From positions 15,619,029 through 15,683,028 of the forward strand of contig OX467083.1 of the NCBI GenBank assembly GCA_950106755.1: a stretch of 64,000 nucleotides of DNA. The letters are read 5' to 3'. Below, piece after piece: positions 13,161 through 25,229 of this stretch. Source of the stretch: Climacium dendroides. Its lineage: Eukaryota > Streptophyta > Bryopsida > Hypnales > Climaciaceae. The position numbers and the translations under genes were made by a program. Under the pieces are notes generated by a model. The model was not told the origin of the DNA. It searched no databases and saw only the letters and a program-made list of their open reading frames with translations. How positions within the stretch are numbered: the stretch's first letter is position 1; every line of letters begins with the position of its first letter.

Positions 13161-13310
13161 AGGCATTTAGGAGTCACAGTAAAATTTTATTTATAATTTA
13201 TAATGGGGAGTGAATTGAATAGAAACGTAGAGTGGATCATTTTTAGAGTGCTCCATTCAAAGGCATGTTTGGGATCATTTAAACTCACTGGCTTCATTCA
13301 AAGACATATT

Positions 13311-13382
13311 TTGATTCATTATAGTTGTACCTTTATAAGTTGTTGTCTTTTGATTCATTATAGTTGTACCTTTATAAGTTGT
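13311..13382 (+). repeat. 39-bp tandem duplication
   Basis: The phrase TTGATTCATTATAGTTG, continuing to TTTATAAGTTG, occurs at 13,311 and again at 13,350. The two copies are identical over about 32 bp. Confidence 0.8.
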
Positions 13383-13503
13383 ACCTATGAGCACTAATAG
13401 GACCTAGGCACTTCTGACTTTGGAAAATCATATCTTATTCATTCCAAGTCAGAAAATTAAAATTAAAATGTGCACTGTTGTATTCCTCATTTCTGTTTCT
13501 CAC

Positions 13504-13528
13504 AAAAAAAAAAAAAAAAAAAAAAAAA
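13504..13528 (+). repeat. Poly(A) tract of 25
   Basis: An uninterrupted run of 25 A residues lies about 530 bp past the 3' end of the methionyl-tRNA synthetase gene. No retrocopied gene precedes it, so it is more likely a simple repeat or a decayed retroelement tail. Confidence 0.8.
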
Positions 13529-14061
13529 TCTTTGGGTCCACCCATTTTCGCACAGGGGTCTTTCTTCCCTTTCTGAGCCTGTTACCTTACCGGGCTGGTT
13601 TACCTTATCCTCCAAATTACACAGGTATTAGTCAAGTCCATGGCTTATGTTGAAAATAGACAAATTACAATTGAGGCAATCTGAAGAGCTACAGAGAAAA
13701 TGGCCCCCAGATTATAAAATTTTAGGCGTCAAGCTATTCAACCAGTACCGTGGGTCAACTCTTTTGCCAAGTTGCACTTCAAAGTCACAGATCTTCACAC
13801 ATGTTCAGATCTAGAATACCGCAAGAATGTTTGGAGGGCACAGCTCCTTTCCAATCGAGTTCAATCTCTTTTGTAAACACTAAACGTTCACACTAAAATG
13901 AATCAAGAAGCTGGTGGCAGGTACAGGCGCACAAGTCATGCCAGCCTTCATACAACTATTACAGATATCCTTGAAGTAGTGCAAACGCGGTACGAGGTGT
14001 GCGTGGTGGAAAACTCTGCGTGAAACTCCGCATGAAACTCCCCAGAACTTAACAGATATCT

Positions 14062-17000
14062 CTATTTAATTCCACCATTAGCAATAGAGTCAACTCTACA
14101 GGTGCCAGAGGACGTGGTGAAAGGCACGTCTTTGTACTGCGCAACAAGATCACTTCCCGTATGCAGATCAGGCTGCACACTCTCCCAAATCTTCTTCTTG
14201 GGGTTGAGGACATCATCAGGCTCGCCAGGAAAGCCGGGGAACGTCACCCTCTCACCAACTTTAGCATCTTCAGGAGGAGACACCAGCTCAACCTCTGTAT
14301 GATCAGCATTCGAGGCTGCCAACACCATGGCTTGAGACTTGATCCCCCTCATTGCTGCTGGCTTCAAATTGCAAAGCACACACACCTTCCGGTTCTGTAC
14401 ACCAACATGATGCAGCATTTTAGTCCTAATATTCAAGAGAGGATTCCAAAGCACTGAACCATGTGTTAATTGACAACAGAATGAATAAGTTATGAGTTGA
14501 TGAAGTTTGGGAGAAGTAAGGTCCCAATCAAAAGCCTAGACTATTCTTGAAGCATGAGTACTACGTCTACGAGATATCTCATGGAAGCGTCTCTGACCTC
14601 GAAACAACACAAGAATCTCAATTCTTAGAAGCCACGAGTCTAAATGAAACTGGAATCATAAATAAGTGATAGTTGAACCCACAAGAAATGGACCCCTTAC
14701 TAACTTCGTGTGTAACTAAAGCCCCCGTCACGAATGTCCACCACACACACTAATAGTCTCCATAACACGAGTCGAGAGTAGTAAATCATATACCTGCATC
14801 TTTTCAAGAGGGATAAACTTGACAAGACCACTGACAACTGTCCTGGGAGTGGGCTCTCCAACATCAATTTGCTCCACGTACAACGAGTCAGCATCTGGAT
14901 GCTTCTTCACATCCGTAATGAGACCAACTCGGATATCCAGTCTGGAGACATCCACAGGCAGATCCTTGACCACAGCTGGGGTTTTCTTTCCTGTTGCGCC
15001 ACCTTTTCCACCCTTCTTTCCTTTTGTTGCATTGTCTGGTGCAAAATCCCCAAATGGAGATAAGAAGGGAGGACCAGTTACAAACATCTCGAAGACAGAC
15101 AATCTCAAAAGAAAACCATTACTTACCAACAGCTAACCAAGCAGTAATATTCCAGATAGAGGCTGTACCTGTGGTTGAATTTGACACCGACAGAGCCGCT
15201 GTTGCAGACTCCAATGCTGCAGCTCGGTCTGCCTGGCTGCCTGCAAACTTTTCTCTGTAACTCTCCATCTCTTCATCTTTCTGGAATAACAAATATGAAC
15301 TCAGCTCTAATTAGAATTGCCGTGGACTGAACAAGGTGCTCACGCTATACCAACAGAACACTAACAAAGCTAAACACTCTATGGTTGCACTGATTAAAAA
15401 GAGACAAAACTTGCCCTTCTACATAGAAAGCAGTAAGACGTGCAAATGACCTATACTTGTGATTGCTAAGAACTGAACACTAATGTGGAGGTAATGGGAC
15501 AATTACCATTTCTGCAAATATCGGCTCAGGATTGCCGATAGTGTGGCCAGATTGAACCAGAGTCCACGGCTTAGAAGCTCGGTCCAAATCACCGTCTTCA
15601 TCCACAAGCTTCATGGTCGATATTGGAAGATTCAATTGCCCAAGAACCTGCATATGCAACAACAGGTAAGCCCAAAATCATCTTTGTAGAACTTGGCCAG
15701 AGATAATTGCAACTATCATCAATCGATCCCTTACTAGAAGCCGCATCCCTTCAGTCTCTCAGCAGCTAAATACGAACAGCATATGAGAACTGGCCAAACT
15801 AAAAAAAGCAAGGCACATTATAATGGAGGACAAGCAGCTGAAAACAATTGAAATGGGCACTGCCATCAATTACATTCTTACCTTCTGGGAGAATGACGGC
15901 ATGAAAGGCTCAAGAAGAGTAGCCAAAAGGTGCACTACCCCTACTGATGTCTTCAACACAATGGCACATGAAGGGCGATCCTCCTTATACAGCTTCCAAA
16001 ACTGACTCTCCTGTCATTGGCATAATTTGTCAAAACAAAAAATAAGTTATCAAGACAGAAGAACAGATAAGTTATCAAGACAGAGGGTAAGTTGTCACTC
16101 AACAGTGCAAACAGACACTCCAACAATCAAAGCATCGAGTATAATGAGATGGCAAAGTATGCTTCTACCGTCAAAATATACCATCCATCCTTCAAACAAA
16201 TTAACTGTTCAATTTACCTGCAAATACAGATTGCCAAGACTGGATACTTGCATCGCAGCTTTAAGACCACCCTTCAATTTCACTGCCTCCATACTCTTAA
16301 TATAGTCATCAAGAGCGGCACTGATCTTAATGGCAAAGTTCCTGGTGAGTTCGTGTTCCTCTGGATTGCCGACTTCTGGAATAACTTTTCCATAACCTCC
16401 TTCTCCTGCAATCGCAGGAAATACTTCAGCTATTTCATATACAAGGAGTTAAAAACTGAATATTTGGCAGTTGCCTACGATCTGATTCAGCCTCGAAGTC
16501 ATTTCAAATCGAGATCTGCCAAGCTTCTCTAAATAAAACTTTATACGCTACGTAATAAGAATTCGTCCAGAAGTTGAAAGCTGCGAACCTGCCGGCTTTG
16601 CTAGAAATGAAAGTGTTCGATGAACAAAGTTGCCGAGATTCTTAAGCAACTCATTGTTCTGTTTTGCTTGCAAGTCTACCCACGTAAACAATGTGTCGGA
16701 TACCTGCACAGTTACATAAATGGCCATTTGTTGGGAACGAAGCACATGGTTATCATAAGGGCTGACCTCCCATAACCTCGAATGTATAGCGACATTCGAA
16801 GAGAACAAGCATATATAGAGGCGCCTCAGAGAAAATCAACGGTCAACGTAAACAATGCGTAAGACAACAAGGACCAGAAGGTACCTCTGGCCGGTTAGTC
16901 AGAAGGTAGTATCTCCAAACTTCGACGGGTATGCTTGTGCTCTTCACATCGTTTCCAAAGACACCAACTCCTCGACTCTTCGAGAACTTGCCTGCACGAC

Positions 17001-19676
17001 ACCAGAAGCCGCAATGAGTTTCAATATTACACTACCTACTGTACAGAAACAAAGGCATTCAAAATGTGAAACAGAACCAAAGACTGCCAACAGTCCAAAA
17101 AGAGTATACACCTGACTCATAATTCAGATATTCAGTAACACTGATTGTCTTCATCAAAGTCCATGGCTCTTCAGTGCCCAAAAGCGTGGATGGGAAGATA
17201 ACCTGAAAGAAAGAAACACATCAATCAGACATCCAACTACAGGTTCTCAAATTCCAAACATTAAGGAAATCATGTTATGCTCGCATGCAACACATCAAAC
17301 TCTAGCAAGATGAATTGGAGACAATGCACGCAAGTGGCAAAAGCTAACATCTGCATTACCGTATGGAATGGCACGTTGTCTTTTCCCATAAATTGAACGA
17401 GCTCTACATCCTCAGGAGATTTCCACCACTTCTCCCATTCAGGAGTGTAATTAGCCGTGATTGAAATATACCCAATAGGAGCATCGAACCAGACATAAAA
17501 CACCTGAAAGATCCACAGAGAAACAAGGAGTTAAGACTCACCGCCCAAGAGATTGCACAATGCATTTTTCCGATATTCCAACTAAAACAAACATTCTACA
17601 CTCCAAGTACCTGGCTATTGGAGACTGCCTTCAATACCTTCCGAGAAAACCTATTCTCGAAAAATGTCTTTACAGAAATTCATCATATAATACATTTCTA
17701 CCTAATTTCTCTCCGCCTCCAGTGCATAAGAAGAAGAAGAACCATATGAAGCACTAGCTCTAGACTTTTAATAGTCAATGTTATGCATTGCAATATGTTA
17801 CCTTTTCTTTATACTTTTCAAGTGGAACTGGGACGCCCCACTTAAGATCTCGTGTGATGCACCGCTCTTTCAACCCGTCGCGAATCCAGGCGTTAGTTTG
17901 CTGGATAGAGTTGGAACTCCAGCCTCCTATTTTCGACGTGCTCGTAATGTATGACTGCAGTTGATCATTGAGGCCAGGGAGGTCCAGAAAGAGGTGGTCC
18001 GTTGGCCGCATCTCTGGAGTGTTACCACATACCTGTGATAGCAACGGAACACCTGTTAACTACAAAAATTGACATGAGAACTTGAAAACCATGCTGCAAG
18101 CCGTATATACCAAATAGAGTAATTAGGAGAAAATTTGACACCATGATTACACTAGTACATGAAAGTCCATCAAGAGAAAAAACAGCATATAAGCTAGTAT
18201 AATAAGGTTTGAAAATGACCATTCCAATCATATTGTGAAAATTAAAATTCACATGGGTCCAAATTCTCTTTCAACAGAACCACTGAAGAACCTCGCATGT
18301 GCTGATCAATAAATAGATAAAACTGGACAAATGAAAGTCTTCATATGATGAACTCAAAAGTGCACGAAAGCCATGAAGCTCAAATTGGTACTCGTGGTCA
18401 TTCAGGGTTTACACAAATAAAAACCCTCACCTTGCACCTAGGATTGATCAGCTCATTGGCATTCAGGAGCTTCCCACACACATCGCACTGATCCCCTCGA
18501 GCATCTTCGTAACCACAGCCAGGAGTTGGACATGTACCCTCCACCAATCTGTCAGATAAAAACCGATTGCAGGTGGTGCAATATGGCTGCAGAAATCCAA
18601 CCCGCAAGACATGAGATGTTACATAACGCATCATGCATATCATTGACACGCGTCACCTCACAAAATCAGTCTTTTTTATCCAACCCTAAGAAATCTCTTC
18701 TCAATGGTCTTAGCTAAATGGTGATCGCTCCTAGCCCTAGAACTGATTTCACCAGATAAAAAACGTAACCATTTCACTGGTTGAATGTTTGAGAGGTTGA
18801 AAAAATTAGATCTCAAATAGAAGCTCGAGCTCACAAACCTGAATCATGGTATTTTCGTTCAATCGCTTCTTCTCGTATAAAGACAAGAAAATAGATTGCG
18901 CAATCTCAGTCTGCTGAGGTGTGGAAGTCCGTCCAAATTTATCAAAGTCGATATCAAACCACTCGTAAATATCTTTATGAATAGCGTGGTATCTGCAGCA
19001 CAAACATACAAAAATGAGTCGATAAACCCTAACAAACGATCGCCTTCATGAAGAGCGTGGTATCCACGGCAGAGTCATACAAATTCAGTCAACGAATCCT
19101 AACAACCACAAAAACGCCCACAAAAACGCCAGCAACGCTATCAAAACACTGGAAACGCAAATGAAACTATCAAATCAGCTCGAGACAGCTCAAATTCTAA
19201 ACCCGATTGATGAACCCTACTTGTCACAAATTTGGCGCGGTGTAAGCCCCTCCTCCATTGCCTTGGTCTCGGTGGCAGTCCCATACTCATCAGTTCCACA
19301 CATGTAGATAACATTGTAACCCCGTCTCCGACAGTAACGAGAGTACACATCGGCACTCAACACACCTGTAAGCGAATCCGTCAAATTTTCAGCTCAATCA
19401 AAATTTTGGAAAAAATTAATTCTGCATAGCTAACGAGATCTCAGAGCTCAAATTCTTCTGCCTACAGACAGAAACGAAGAGGAGAATCGCGACAGACTTG
19501 GTGGGTACGAAATCAAGGCTAGAGTCAAATTGCTCACATCCGATTATGTTTCCCAAGTGCGGCACATTGTTCACGTAAGGTAAGGCGCTTGTGACCATGA
19601 CGTTGCGTTTTCCAGGAAGTGGCGCCCGCACAGCACGAGGCTCTCGCACGGCATGGAAGCAGTCCGGGTTCCCCAT
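14062..19676 (-). CDS. Methionyl-tRNA synthetase, cytosolic plant type with C-terminal tRNA-binding domain
   Basis: Charges tRNA-Met with methionine for cytosolic translation. Fifteen exons, in gene order: 19538-19676, 19221-19365, 18839-18992, 18431-18586, 17802-18032, 17360-17503, 17112-17202, 16885-16991, 16589-16703, 16218-16405, 15882-16010, 15507-15647, 15169-15280, 14794-15035, 14062-14394. They join to 2,427 nt (808 residues), close to other plant enzymes, and all introns are GT-AG. The HIGH-type motif is HLGN (residues 40-43). Zinc knuckles are C149/C152, C165/C170, C180/C183 and C197/C200. The KMSKS loop reads KFSKS (355-359), as in plant homologues. An anticodon-binding region follows, then a Lys/Gly-rich linker (about 620-645) and an EMAP-II-like domain (about 647-808). 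The ATG at 19,676 has a good context (AAAATGGGG). The frame stays open upstream to 19,751, but only a GTG is available there. There is no clear organelle presequence. The start of exon 14 is the least certain splice site. Confidence 0.95.
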
Positions 19677-19771
19677 TTTTGCTTCCAACGATGAAGGAGC
19701 GGCAAATGCCAACACTGAAACAGAAACTCTACGAAAGACAGGCAGGGACACAGGGCTTATGAGTCCTGGAA

Positions 19772-19780
19772 TTAGGGTTT
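19772..19780 (-). promoter_or_regulatory. Telo-box (AAACCCTAA) upstream of methionyl-tRNA synthetase
   Basis: The minus strand reads AAACCCTAA about 96 nt before the start codon. Telo-boxes are known near the transcription start of many plant genes for ribosomal proteins and the translation machinery, so the position fits this gene. Whether it lies in the promoter or the 5' leader cannot be told from sequence alone. I see no clear TATA box. Confidence 0.5.
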
Positions 19781-19924
19781 ATGAGAGCTCACGTTCCCTG
19801 TCACGATCCCAGAGGTCTCGAACATTCACGAACTTTCCTAGTTTCCTAAGTAAAATAAGAAAGTAATTACAGTAAACTCTTAACCCTGGAGCGTCGGATT
19901 GAAGTTCTTGTTTCTGTCTCGTTC

Positions 19925-20440
19925 CTGCTTGGATGAAAGTCATCCTAATTTTTGGTGATACTTTATCAAGTTCTTGTCTTATCTAATGGTTGGATTTGGT
20001 GTTGCTAGAATACAAATTTTTTTTAAATTACAAATGTGGAAGTGTGTCAAGTGGTCAAACTGCATTGACTCTAGTTCAAAACTAGATTTGCAAAAATGAG
20101 GTCATAGTTGTAAAGAGCACAAAAATTTCAAAAAATCATCATGTGAAGAGAACCTCATTTCAAATCCATTCCAACAAATTATACTCAAAAAATGATAATT
20201 GCTTGTAATTAAATTTTGAAGGAATTTTGAAATTTCCCTTTCAAAATTTATAAAAAATTATTGGTAATTGCATTGGTAAATCTAACTGTACAAATGGAAT
20301 GTAAAACTCAAAATCTACAACTTTCCTTTGTATATCACTTCTAAAATATTCTTCCAAATAGCACTTTATAATAATTTTCTCCAAATTGTCAATTCTGGAG
20401 AAGAGTCCAAACTCTCTAGGGTTAATTTGTGGTGTGAATG
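19925..20440 (+). repeat. Repeat D, left arm of a long inverted pair
   Basis: This segment recurs in reverse complement at about 28,610-29,165. Shared landmarks, read from the outer ends inward, are CTTGGATGAAAGT, CTAATGGTTGGA, ACAAATGTGGAAGT, ACCTCATTTCAAATCC (GCCTCATTTCAAATCC in the other arm) and AGAGTCTAGA-like versus AGAGTCCAAACT near the inner end. It begins about 250 bp upstream of the methionyl-tRNA synthetase start. Similarity looks moderate, so an old dispersed repeat is likelier than fresh transposon ends. Confidence 0.6.
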
Positions 20441-21640
20441 GAAATGAAATTAAAATAATACTCCAACTTCTAAAAACTACGGTAGAGAAGTGCATTGGTC
20501 GGTCAAGAAGTTTTGGCCAAAACATGGTTATTTGAGGCAATAAGTGGGATGTTGGATAAGATGGAAAGATAATAAAATAATGCCTTAAGAAGTTTTTACT
20601 GGTTGCAGTATAAACACCAACCGGAGAAGTCTACTGGACAATTTCACAAATTGAAGTTCACTAGCCAACTAAATTCCCATGAACATATTTTTCATGTTTG
20701 GGAGGCTATAATAAACTTTGAGAAGCCATTAAGAAAAAAATGAGGTCATGGAAGGTCTGAGAGTTGGAGGGGGAATGATTTAGAATGTTAGCCCGTTGAT
20801 TGCCGGTGCACGGTGTCCAGTGTCCAAGTTGGCACTACTGGTGCCAGCACAACTTTGGATGACATGTGTTGTCGTGCAAACGAAAGTGAAGTCATAGGAA
20901 AGGTTCACTTCAGAATCCAGAAAATCTAGAAACCTATGCTTTTTCATCCTACATGTTGCAATGGATCAAGTGTTGTTTGTACGGTTTAACAATTGTAGGA
21001 ATTCTAGACTTCTAGGACCAATAGGATTTGCGATTTCATCTAGATGGTCCATTCCTGAGCCTGATCATGCATTACCTGTCTATCAAACTAAGCGGGTACA
21101 GGGGAATAGTGCACTTCTAAAAAACATTGACGACGGTCAACAAATCTTTTTAACAACTTTCTACAGGGCTGAATTTTTTTTGTAATGTATAACTTTTGCA
21201 TCCGGTCCTCGAATTCAATAACACTTATTGGAAAAATATGCCTCTTGTCAAGTTTGTGTGAATTCCCATGGACATATTTTCCATGTTTAGGAGGCTACAA
21301 TGAACTTTGAGAAGCTATAACTTTTGCATCCAATCCTCAAATTCAATAACACTTATTGGAAAAAGTGTGCCTACTTGTCAAGTTTGTGTGGTAATATTTT
21401 TAGATCAATCCATTATATATTGAATTTGAAGGATTCATTAAAGTACATGAGGTTCAATTTTAGTTCACCAATGCAATTGCAATGCATCAAATGAGTTATG
21501 ATGGTAAAATGAAGGAAAAACTTTATTAATATTTGTAGGAGTACAGGAAAGAAACATCATTTTTATATCGAAATTCATTGTTTATCATAAATCCTCAAAG
21601 GATATGGGATAATTTGAAGATGAGAACTTGACCATTTATT
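20441..21640. other. Intergenic stretch with a 128-bp partial tandem duplication
   Basis: No gene seen. The phrase TAACTTTTGCATCC followed by AACACTTATTGGAAAAA occurs at 21,190 and again at 21,318, and a CTTGTCAAGTTTGTGTG phrase closes both copies. A GGAGGCTA phrase with CATGTTT also recurs at about 20,690 and 21,280. A 74-codon open frame at 20,961-21,185 has no family resemblance. Confidence 0.55.
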
Positions 21641-22106
21641 GTCAAAACAAAGAAGAATGATATGTTTGAAGTACAATTTTAGATCTCATTTAGGCATAGT
21701 AAAATAACTTTTTTTAAACCTCCAATCAAAAGTTATGGACAAATTTTAGAGAGGATGTTTGAAAATTTTAAAAAAATGTCACTTCCAACCCCTCTCTGAT
21801 TCATCCATAACTTCTGATTGGAGGCTTGAAATTTCAAATGGATTTTTGTTAATGAAATTTACACTACTAGAAAATTTTGTATTTCTGTTGTTTTGGTCGC
21901 GTTGATCCGGTCAAAATCTGACAGAAATCTGTTGAAACCAACAGATTTCTGTCAGATTTTGACCGGATCAACGCGACCAAAACAACAGAAATACAAAATT
22001 TTCTAGTAGTGTTAACTTGATTTACCAAATTTTTTTGAAAAAAATTATTCTACTATGCCTAAATGAGGTCTAAAATTATACTTCAAACACAATTCCTACT
22101 TTTGAC
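21641..22106. mobile_element. Palindromic MITE family E, copy 1, interrupted by a CACTA foldback element
   Basis: The ends are GTCAA at 21,641 and TTGAC at 22,106. Inward, both arms read GTTTGAAGTA(C/T)AATTTTAGA and CCTCATTTAGGCATAGTA in opposite orientation. An inner pair, CTCCAATCAAAAGTTATGGA against its complement, adds a second hairpin level. The element is non-coding. The 150-bp element at 21,862-22,011 is inserted in its right half. Sister copies lie at about 24,205-24,552 and 26,396-26,802. No target duplication is obvious, so the superfamily is open. Confidence 0.7.
21862..22011. mobile_element. CACTA-type foldback MITE, 150 bp, perfect 73-bp arms
   Basis: It starts CACTACTAGAAAA and ends TTTTCTAGTAGTG, flanked on both sides by the 3-bp direct repeat TTA (21,859-21,861 and 22,012-22,014). 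CACTA ends plus a 3-bp target duplication are diagnostic of the CACTA (En/Spm) superfamily. The two 73-bp arms match without a mismatch around an AAAC loop, so the whole element is one hairpin. The arm contains TGTTTTGGTCGCGTTGAT, shared with the element at 45,491. There is no coding capacity. The perfect arms suggest recent insertion. Confidence 0.9.
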
Positions 22107-22227
22107 GTAATTATGAGCGGTTGAGTTCCTACTCATTCAAATTTACATATCCCACATGGATTATTTTATCTCCTACCATCCTATATGTATATAAATCAGC
22201 TCGGGGGTTGCATTCCCCTTTTTTTTT

Positions 22228-22740
22228 ATGTTAGCATGCAAACAAAACTTTGAACCCCCATATACTTTTTGAATTTTAAATAAAATTAAATGAAAAAATA
22301 TGAATAGATTTCTCTACTTTTAAAGTTTATGTTTTGAATTATTGATATTTTTATTTGTTAATAATAATTAGTTACAAATTCTTAAAGTAAAAAGATACAT
22401 TGTAGAACTAAAAAATAACTTTTACACCCCTATATTATATAAGAAAAAATTATTTAAAAAATATACAAAAAGTTCCTAAAAGTAACTCTCTATTGAAAGC
22501 TCATTTTGATTTGAATATTGATGCAATGGTCATCTAAATGTATTCTCTAAAAATATTTGAGTTAAAAAACATGCCATTTTAGTGCATTTTTAACCTCTTT
22601 TAGAAATCATTCCATATTTTATTCGAGTTTGAAATTTTGAGAGTAGAATCCTATAGTCATTAGTAAACAATGCTCAAAATTTTGAAATTAAAATTATAGT
22701 TTATTAGAAACCACTTGTTCACACATGGTTTGTTGTAGTA
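22228..22740 (-). repeat. Dispersed repeat B, reverse copy, uninterrupted
   Basis: The reverse complement matches repeats at about 11,262-11,990 and 46,347-46,867. Its minus strand carries CTCAAATATTTTTAGAGA continuing directly into ATACATTTAGATGACC. This is the empty version of the Helitron insertion site at 11,461/11,717. Confidence 0.65.
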
Positions 22741-24204
22741 GAACTAAGTGCACCCCCTAGGTAAATCAATTGTCTTCTCTATCAGGAATCCTATATCACT
22801 AGTAGAAAATCACGATTGATTTAACAAAAAAATCAACAATTGTCTGTTGTTTTAAGTACCATTGAACAACAGTTGCAACAATCAACAAGTTCTTGTTGAA
22901 ATGAGATTTCTGTTTTATTGATTTGAATATTATAGGGTGTGAAATTTTTTAATACCAATTTCTATAGGAATTTTAAAACCCTTTTAAGAATCTTTTAAGA
23001 ATTTTTTAGAGTTTGAGGGAATCTAACAGAATCTAAGGAAATCTAATAAAGTCTTTTGAGAATATAAGAAAATCTTCTTAAAATTTTAGGAAATCTTTAA
23101 TGATTTTAAAAGAATCTTAAAGAATCTTATAGAATTTTTAAAATATTTTAAAATATTTTTAAATCTTTCAAAATTTCTTTCAAAATTTAAATATAACAGT
23201 TGAATTCTAATTGAACTATTTGAATTGAATTGTAGATCTCATTCAAATAAATAAATTTGATAAAATTCTAATGTGACTAGAATTAAAATTCCATTTTATT
23301 TTCAATTGAATTTTCTTCAGAATATAATCTAGTTAGAAAACAAACTTTATTTTGAATAAACTTAATTCATATTTCTATTGTGAAATATAATCGAAAATGT
23401 AATACAACAAATTCAGTAAGTTTTAGAATTTATTTGGTTGCTTCTTTTGATATTTTTGATAGTATGACTTTCTAAAAGTACCTTCAAAATATTCTCATTC
23501 CCATTTTGAATTTGATTAAAATTATAAATTTTGAATCAACATTACTCAAATTTCAAAATACAATAAATTTTGAACTTTAGAATATTTGATTCAAAATTTC
23601 AATTTTTATATTTAGATCTTTTTTTTCAACATTTGACTTTAAAATTATAAACTATTTAAGTACTAAATTTTATACTATTCAACTTTAAATACATAGTTCT
23701 AAGTTCAAAATCAACTATTCAAATTCAACTATAGAAATTGGAACTATTGAAAAGTTAAATTCTATATTTTTAACTATTCAAACTCTAATTAAATTTAGAA
23801 TAAAACTATTAAAATTTTGAGTTTTGAACTACAAATAAAAATAATTAGATTTCATATTTAGCCAAAGTACCTTCTAATAAAATGCATGCTAATAAATGTA
23901 AACAATTTGGAAAAACTTTGAAAATTTTACCTACAAAACTAAACTTCAACACCACAATTTCGCAACAACTTTTATGAATAATGGGCAAAGTATGAAGGAA
24001 AAAATGGGGTATGAAGCAAACCTTTTTATTAGTCTTTTATGAAAAATGGGCAAAGTATGAAGAAAATCTTTTTAGAAAAAAATGAAGTATGAAGCAAATC
24101 TTCTTATTAGACTTTATAGTGGGATTGCAAGATTTTGTGGAGGATATTATATCATGAATATGTTTTTTTTAACTTTATTATTTTTAATTCATTATTTTTA
24201 AACT

Positions 24205-24552
24205 CAATAGACTTTAATGGTGATTTTGACATAGTAAAATTTTTTTTTAAACTTTGGATTAAAAATATATATATAATCAAATTAATTTTCATCTTCAAAA
24301 TCCTATTTGAGGTTTTGAGCCTCCAATCAAAAGTTATGGGCAAAGTTAAGAGAGGGGCTGAATAGGAGATTTTTAGGGACATTTCCAAACATCCTCTCTA
24401 AATTTTGTCCATAATTTTTTATTGGAGGCTCAAAATCTCAAATGGATTTTTGGAGATGAAATTTAGCTTAATTATACAACTTTTCTTAGTTCAAAGTTTT
24501 TCAAAAAAGTTGTTTTACTATGACAAAATGGCCTCTAAAGTCTTTTGAATTT
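24205..24552. mobile_element. Palindromic MITE family E, copy 3 (decayed ends)
   Basis: It contains the family-E inner hairpin: CCTCCAATCAAAAGTTATGG near 24,320 and its near-complement near 24,410. The outer pair is GACATAGTAAAA against TTTTACTATG. The outermost GTCAA/TTGAC ends are not recognisable. It sits inside the candidate CACTA element at 22,797-25,029. Confidence 0.6.
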
Positions 24553-24620
24553 ACAAAATAAATTTGAAAAATTAGAAGAACTAGTTAAATAGAATTGTAC
24601 CCCTCATGTGTACATATAAG

Positions 24621-24757
24621 CTTTAAGTGGTGCATTGGTAAGGCCCTTAGACCTCATCTACAAGGTCCAAGGATCAAACCTTGGTAATGGTGGCTGCCTG
24701 CGTGGATTCCCAATGGGCCTTGCCCACGTGGCAAGGTGGGTAGATTTTTTTTTTTTA
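24621..24757 (+). mobile_element. tRNA-derived SINE with poly(T) end
   Basis: The head resembles a tRNA gene. An A-box-like GTGGTGCATTGGTAAGG lies at 24,627-24,643. About 35 nt later a T-arm-like hairpin, CAAGG-ATCAAAC-CTTGG (about 24,669-24,685), holds the B-box. The two halves do not fold into a full tRNA, and about 65 bp of unrelated body ending in a 13-T run follow. This matches plant SINE architecture. No clear flanking duplication was found. It lies within the 22,797-25,029 element. Confidence 0.6.
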
Positions 24758-25176
24758 AATTTATCGTCCAAAAATTTGGGCAACCAAAAAAAATTAATTT
24801 TTTGAGTAGCCTAAAAAAAAGTTGGGCAAAAATTTAAAAATTTCATTAAAAATTTATTTTAAAATTTTGAAAAAAATTTATTTTTTTCAATTATTTTTTT
24901 TCGGATTTGACCAAAACAACAAAACAGATCAACAAATTTGAGTGGAATTTTGACCGGTACAATGCAACCAAAACAACAAATGTGAACAACAGTTTCTAAT
25001 TGTTTTGGTTGCTAATTTTTCTACTAATATATATGGTTGAATTTTGCATGCATATTGTAGATTTCATAGAGTAACAGCTCTACTACAATGAGGAAAATTG
25101 AGCATGACAAAGAAGGTGAGTCCGTCCAATCAAATGTGTCATACCAAATAATATTTTAATGAAGTTGGAGTTCTCT

Positions 25177-25229
25177 GGAGGTCAAGTTTTTTGTCCAAGG
25201 GGTGAGGCTAGCCAAAAAACTTGACCTCC
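25177..25229. other. Short hairpin
   Basis: GGAGGTCAAGTTTTTT (25,177-25,192) is mirrored by AAAAAACTTGACCTCC (25,213-25,228) across a ~20-nt loop. It may be a decayed terminal inverted repeat. No promoter or gene is near. Confidence 0.6.

Larger units (their letters stand above)
22797..25029. mobile_element. Candidate non-autonomous CACTA element, ~2.2 kb, with nested inserts
   Basis: The left end reads CACTAGTAGAAAATCACG. The right end reads TTTTTCTACTAATA, a decayed form of the inverted end. TAT flanks both sides (22,794-22,796 and 25,030-25,032), fitting a 3-bp target duplication. The subterminal regions carry GTTGTTTT and CAACCAAAACAACA phrases, related to the core of the perfect foldback elements at 21,862 and 45,491. 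The interior is very AT-rich, has no transposase frame, and holds a family-E MITE (about 24,205-24,552) and a SINE (24,621-24,757). The decayed right end and the AT bias of TAT keep this tentative. Confidence 0.5.

Noticed and set aside
14819..15260. Plus-strand frames within the methionyl-tRNA synthetase gene
   Set aside because: They are antisense to conserved exons 13 and 14 and reflect the coding composition of the real gene.
19677..19751. N-terminal extension of methionyl-tRNA synthetase from an upstream start at 19,751
   Set aside because: The frame is open, but the codon there is GTG, not ATG. The ATG at 19,676 has a strong context and matches plant homologues.
24621..24700. Functional tRNA gene
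   Set aside because: A- and B-box-like segments are present, but no acceptor stem or anticodon arm can be formed. A SINE fits better.
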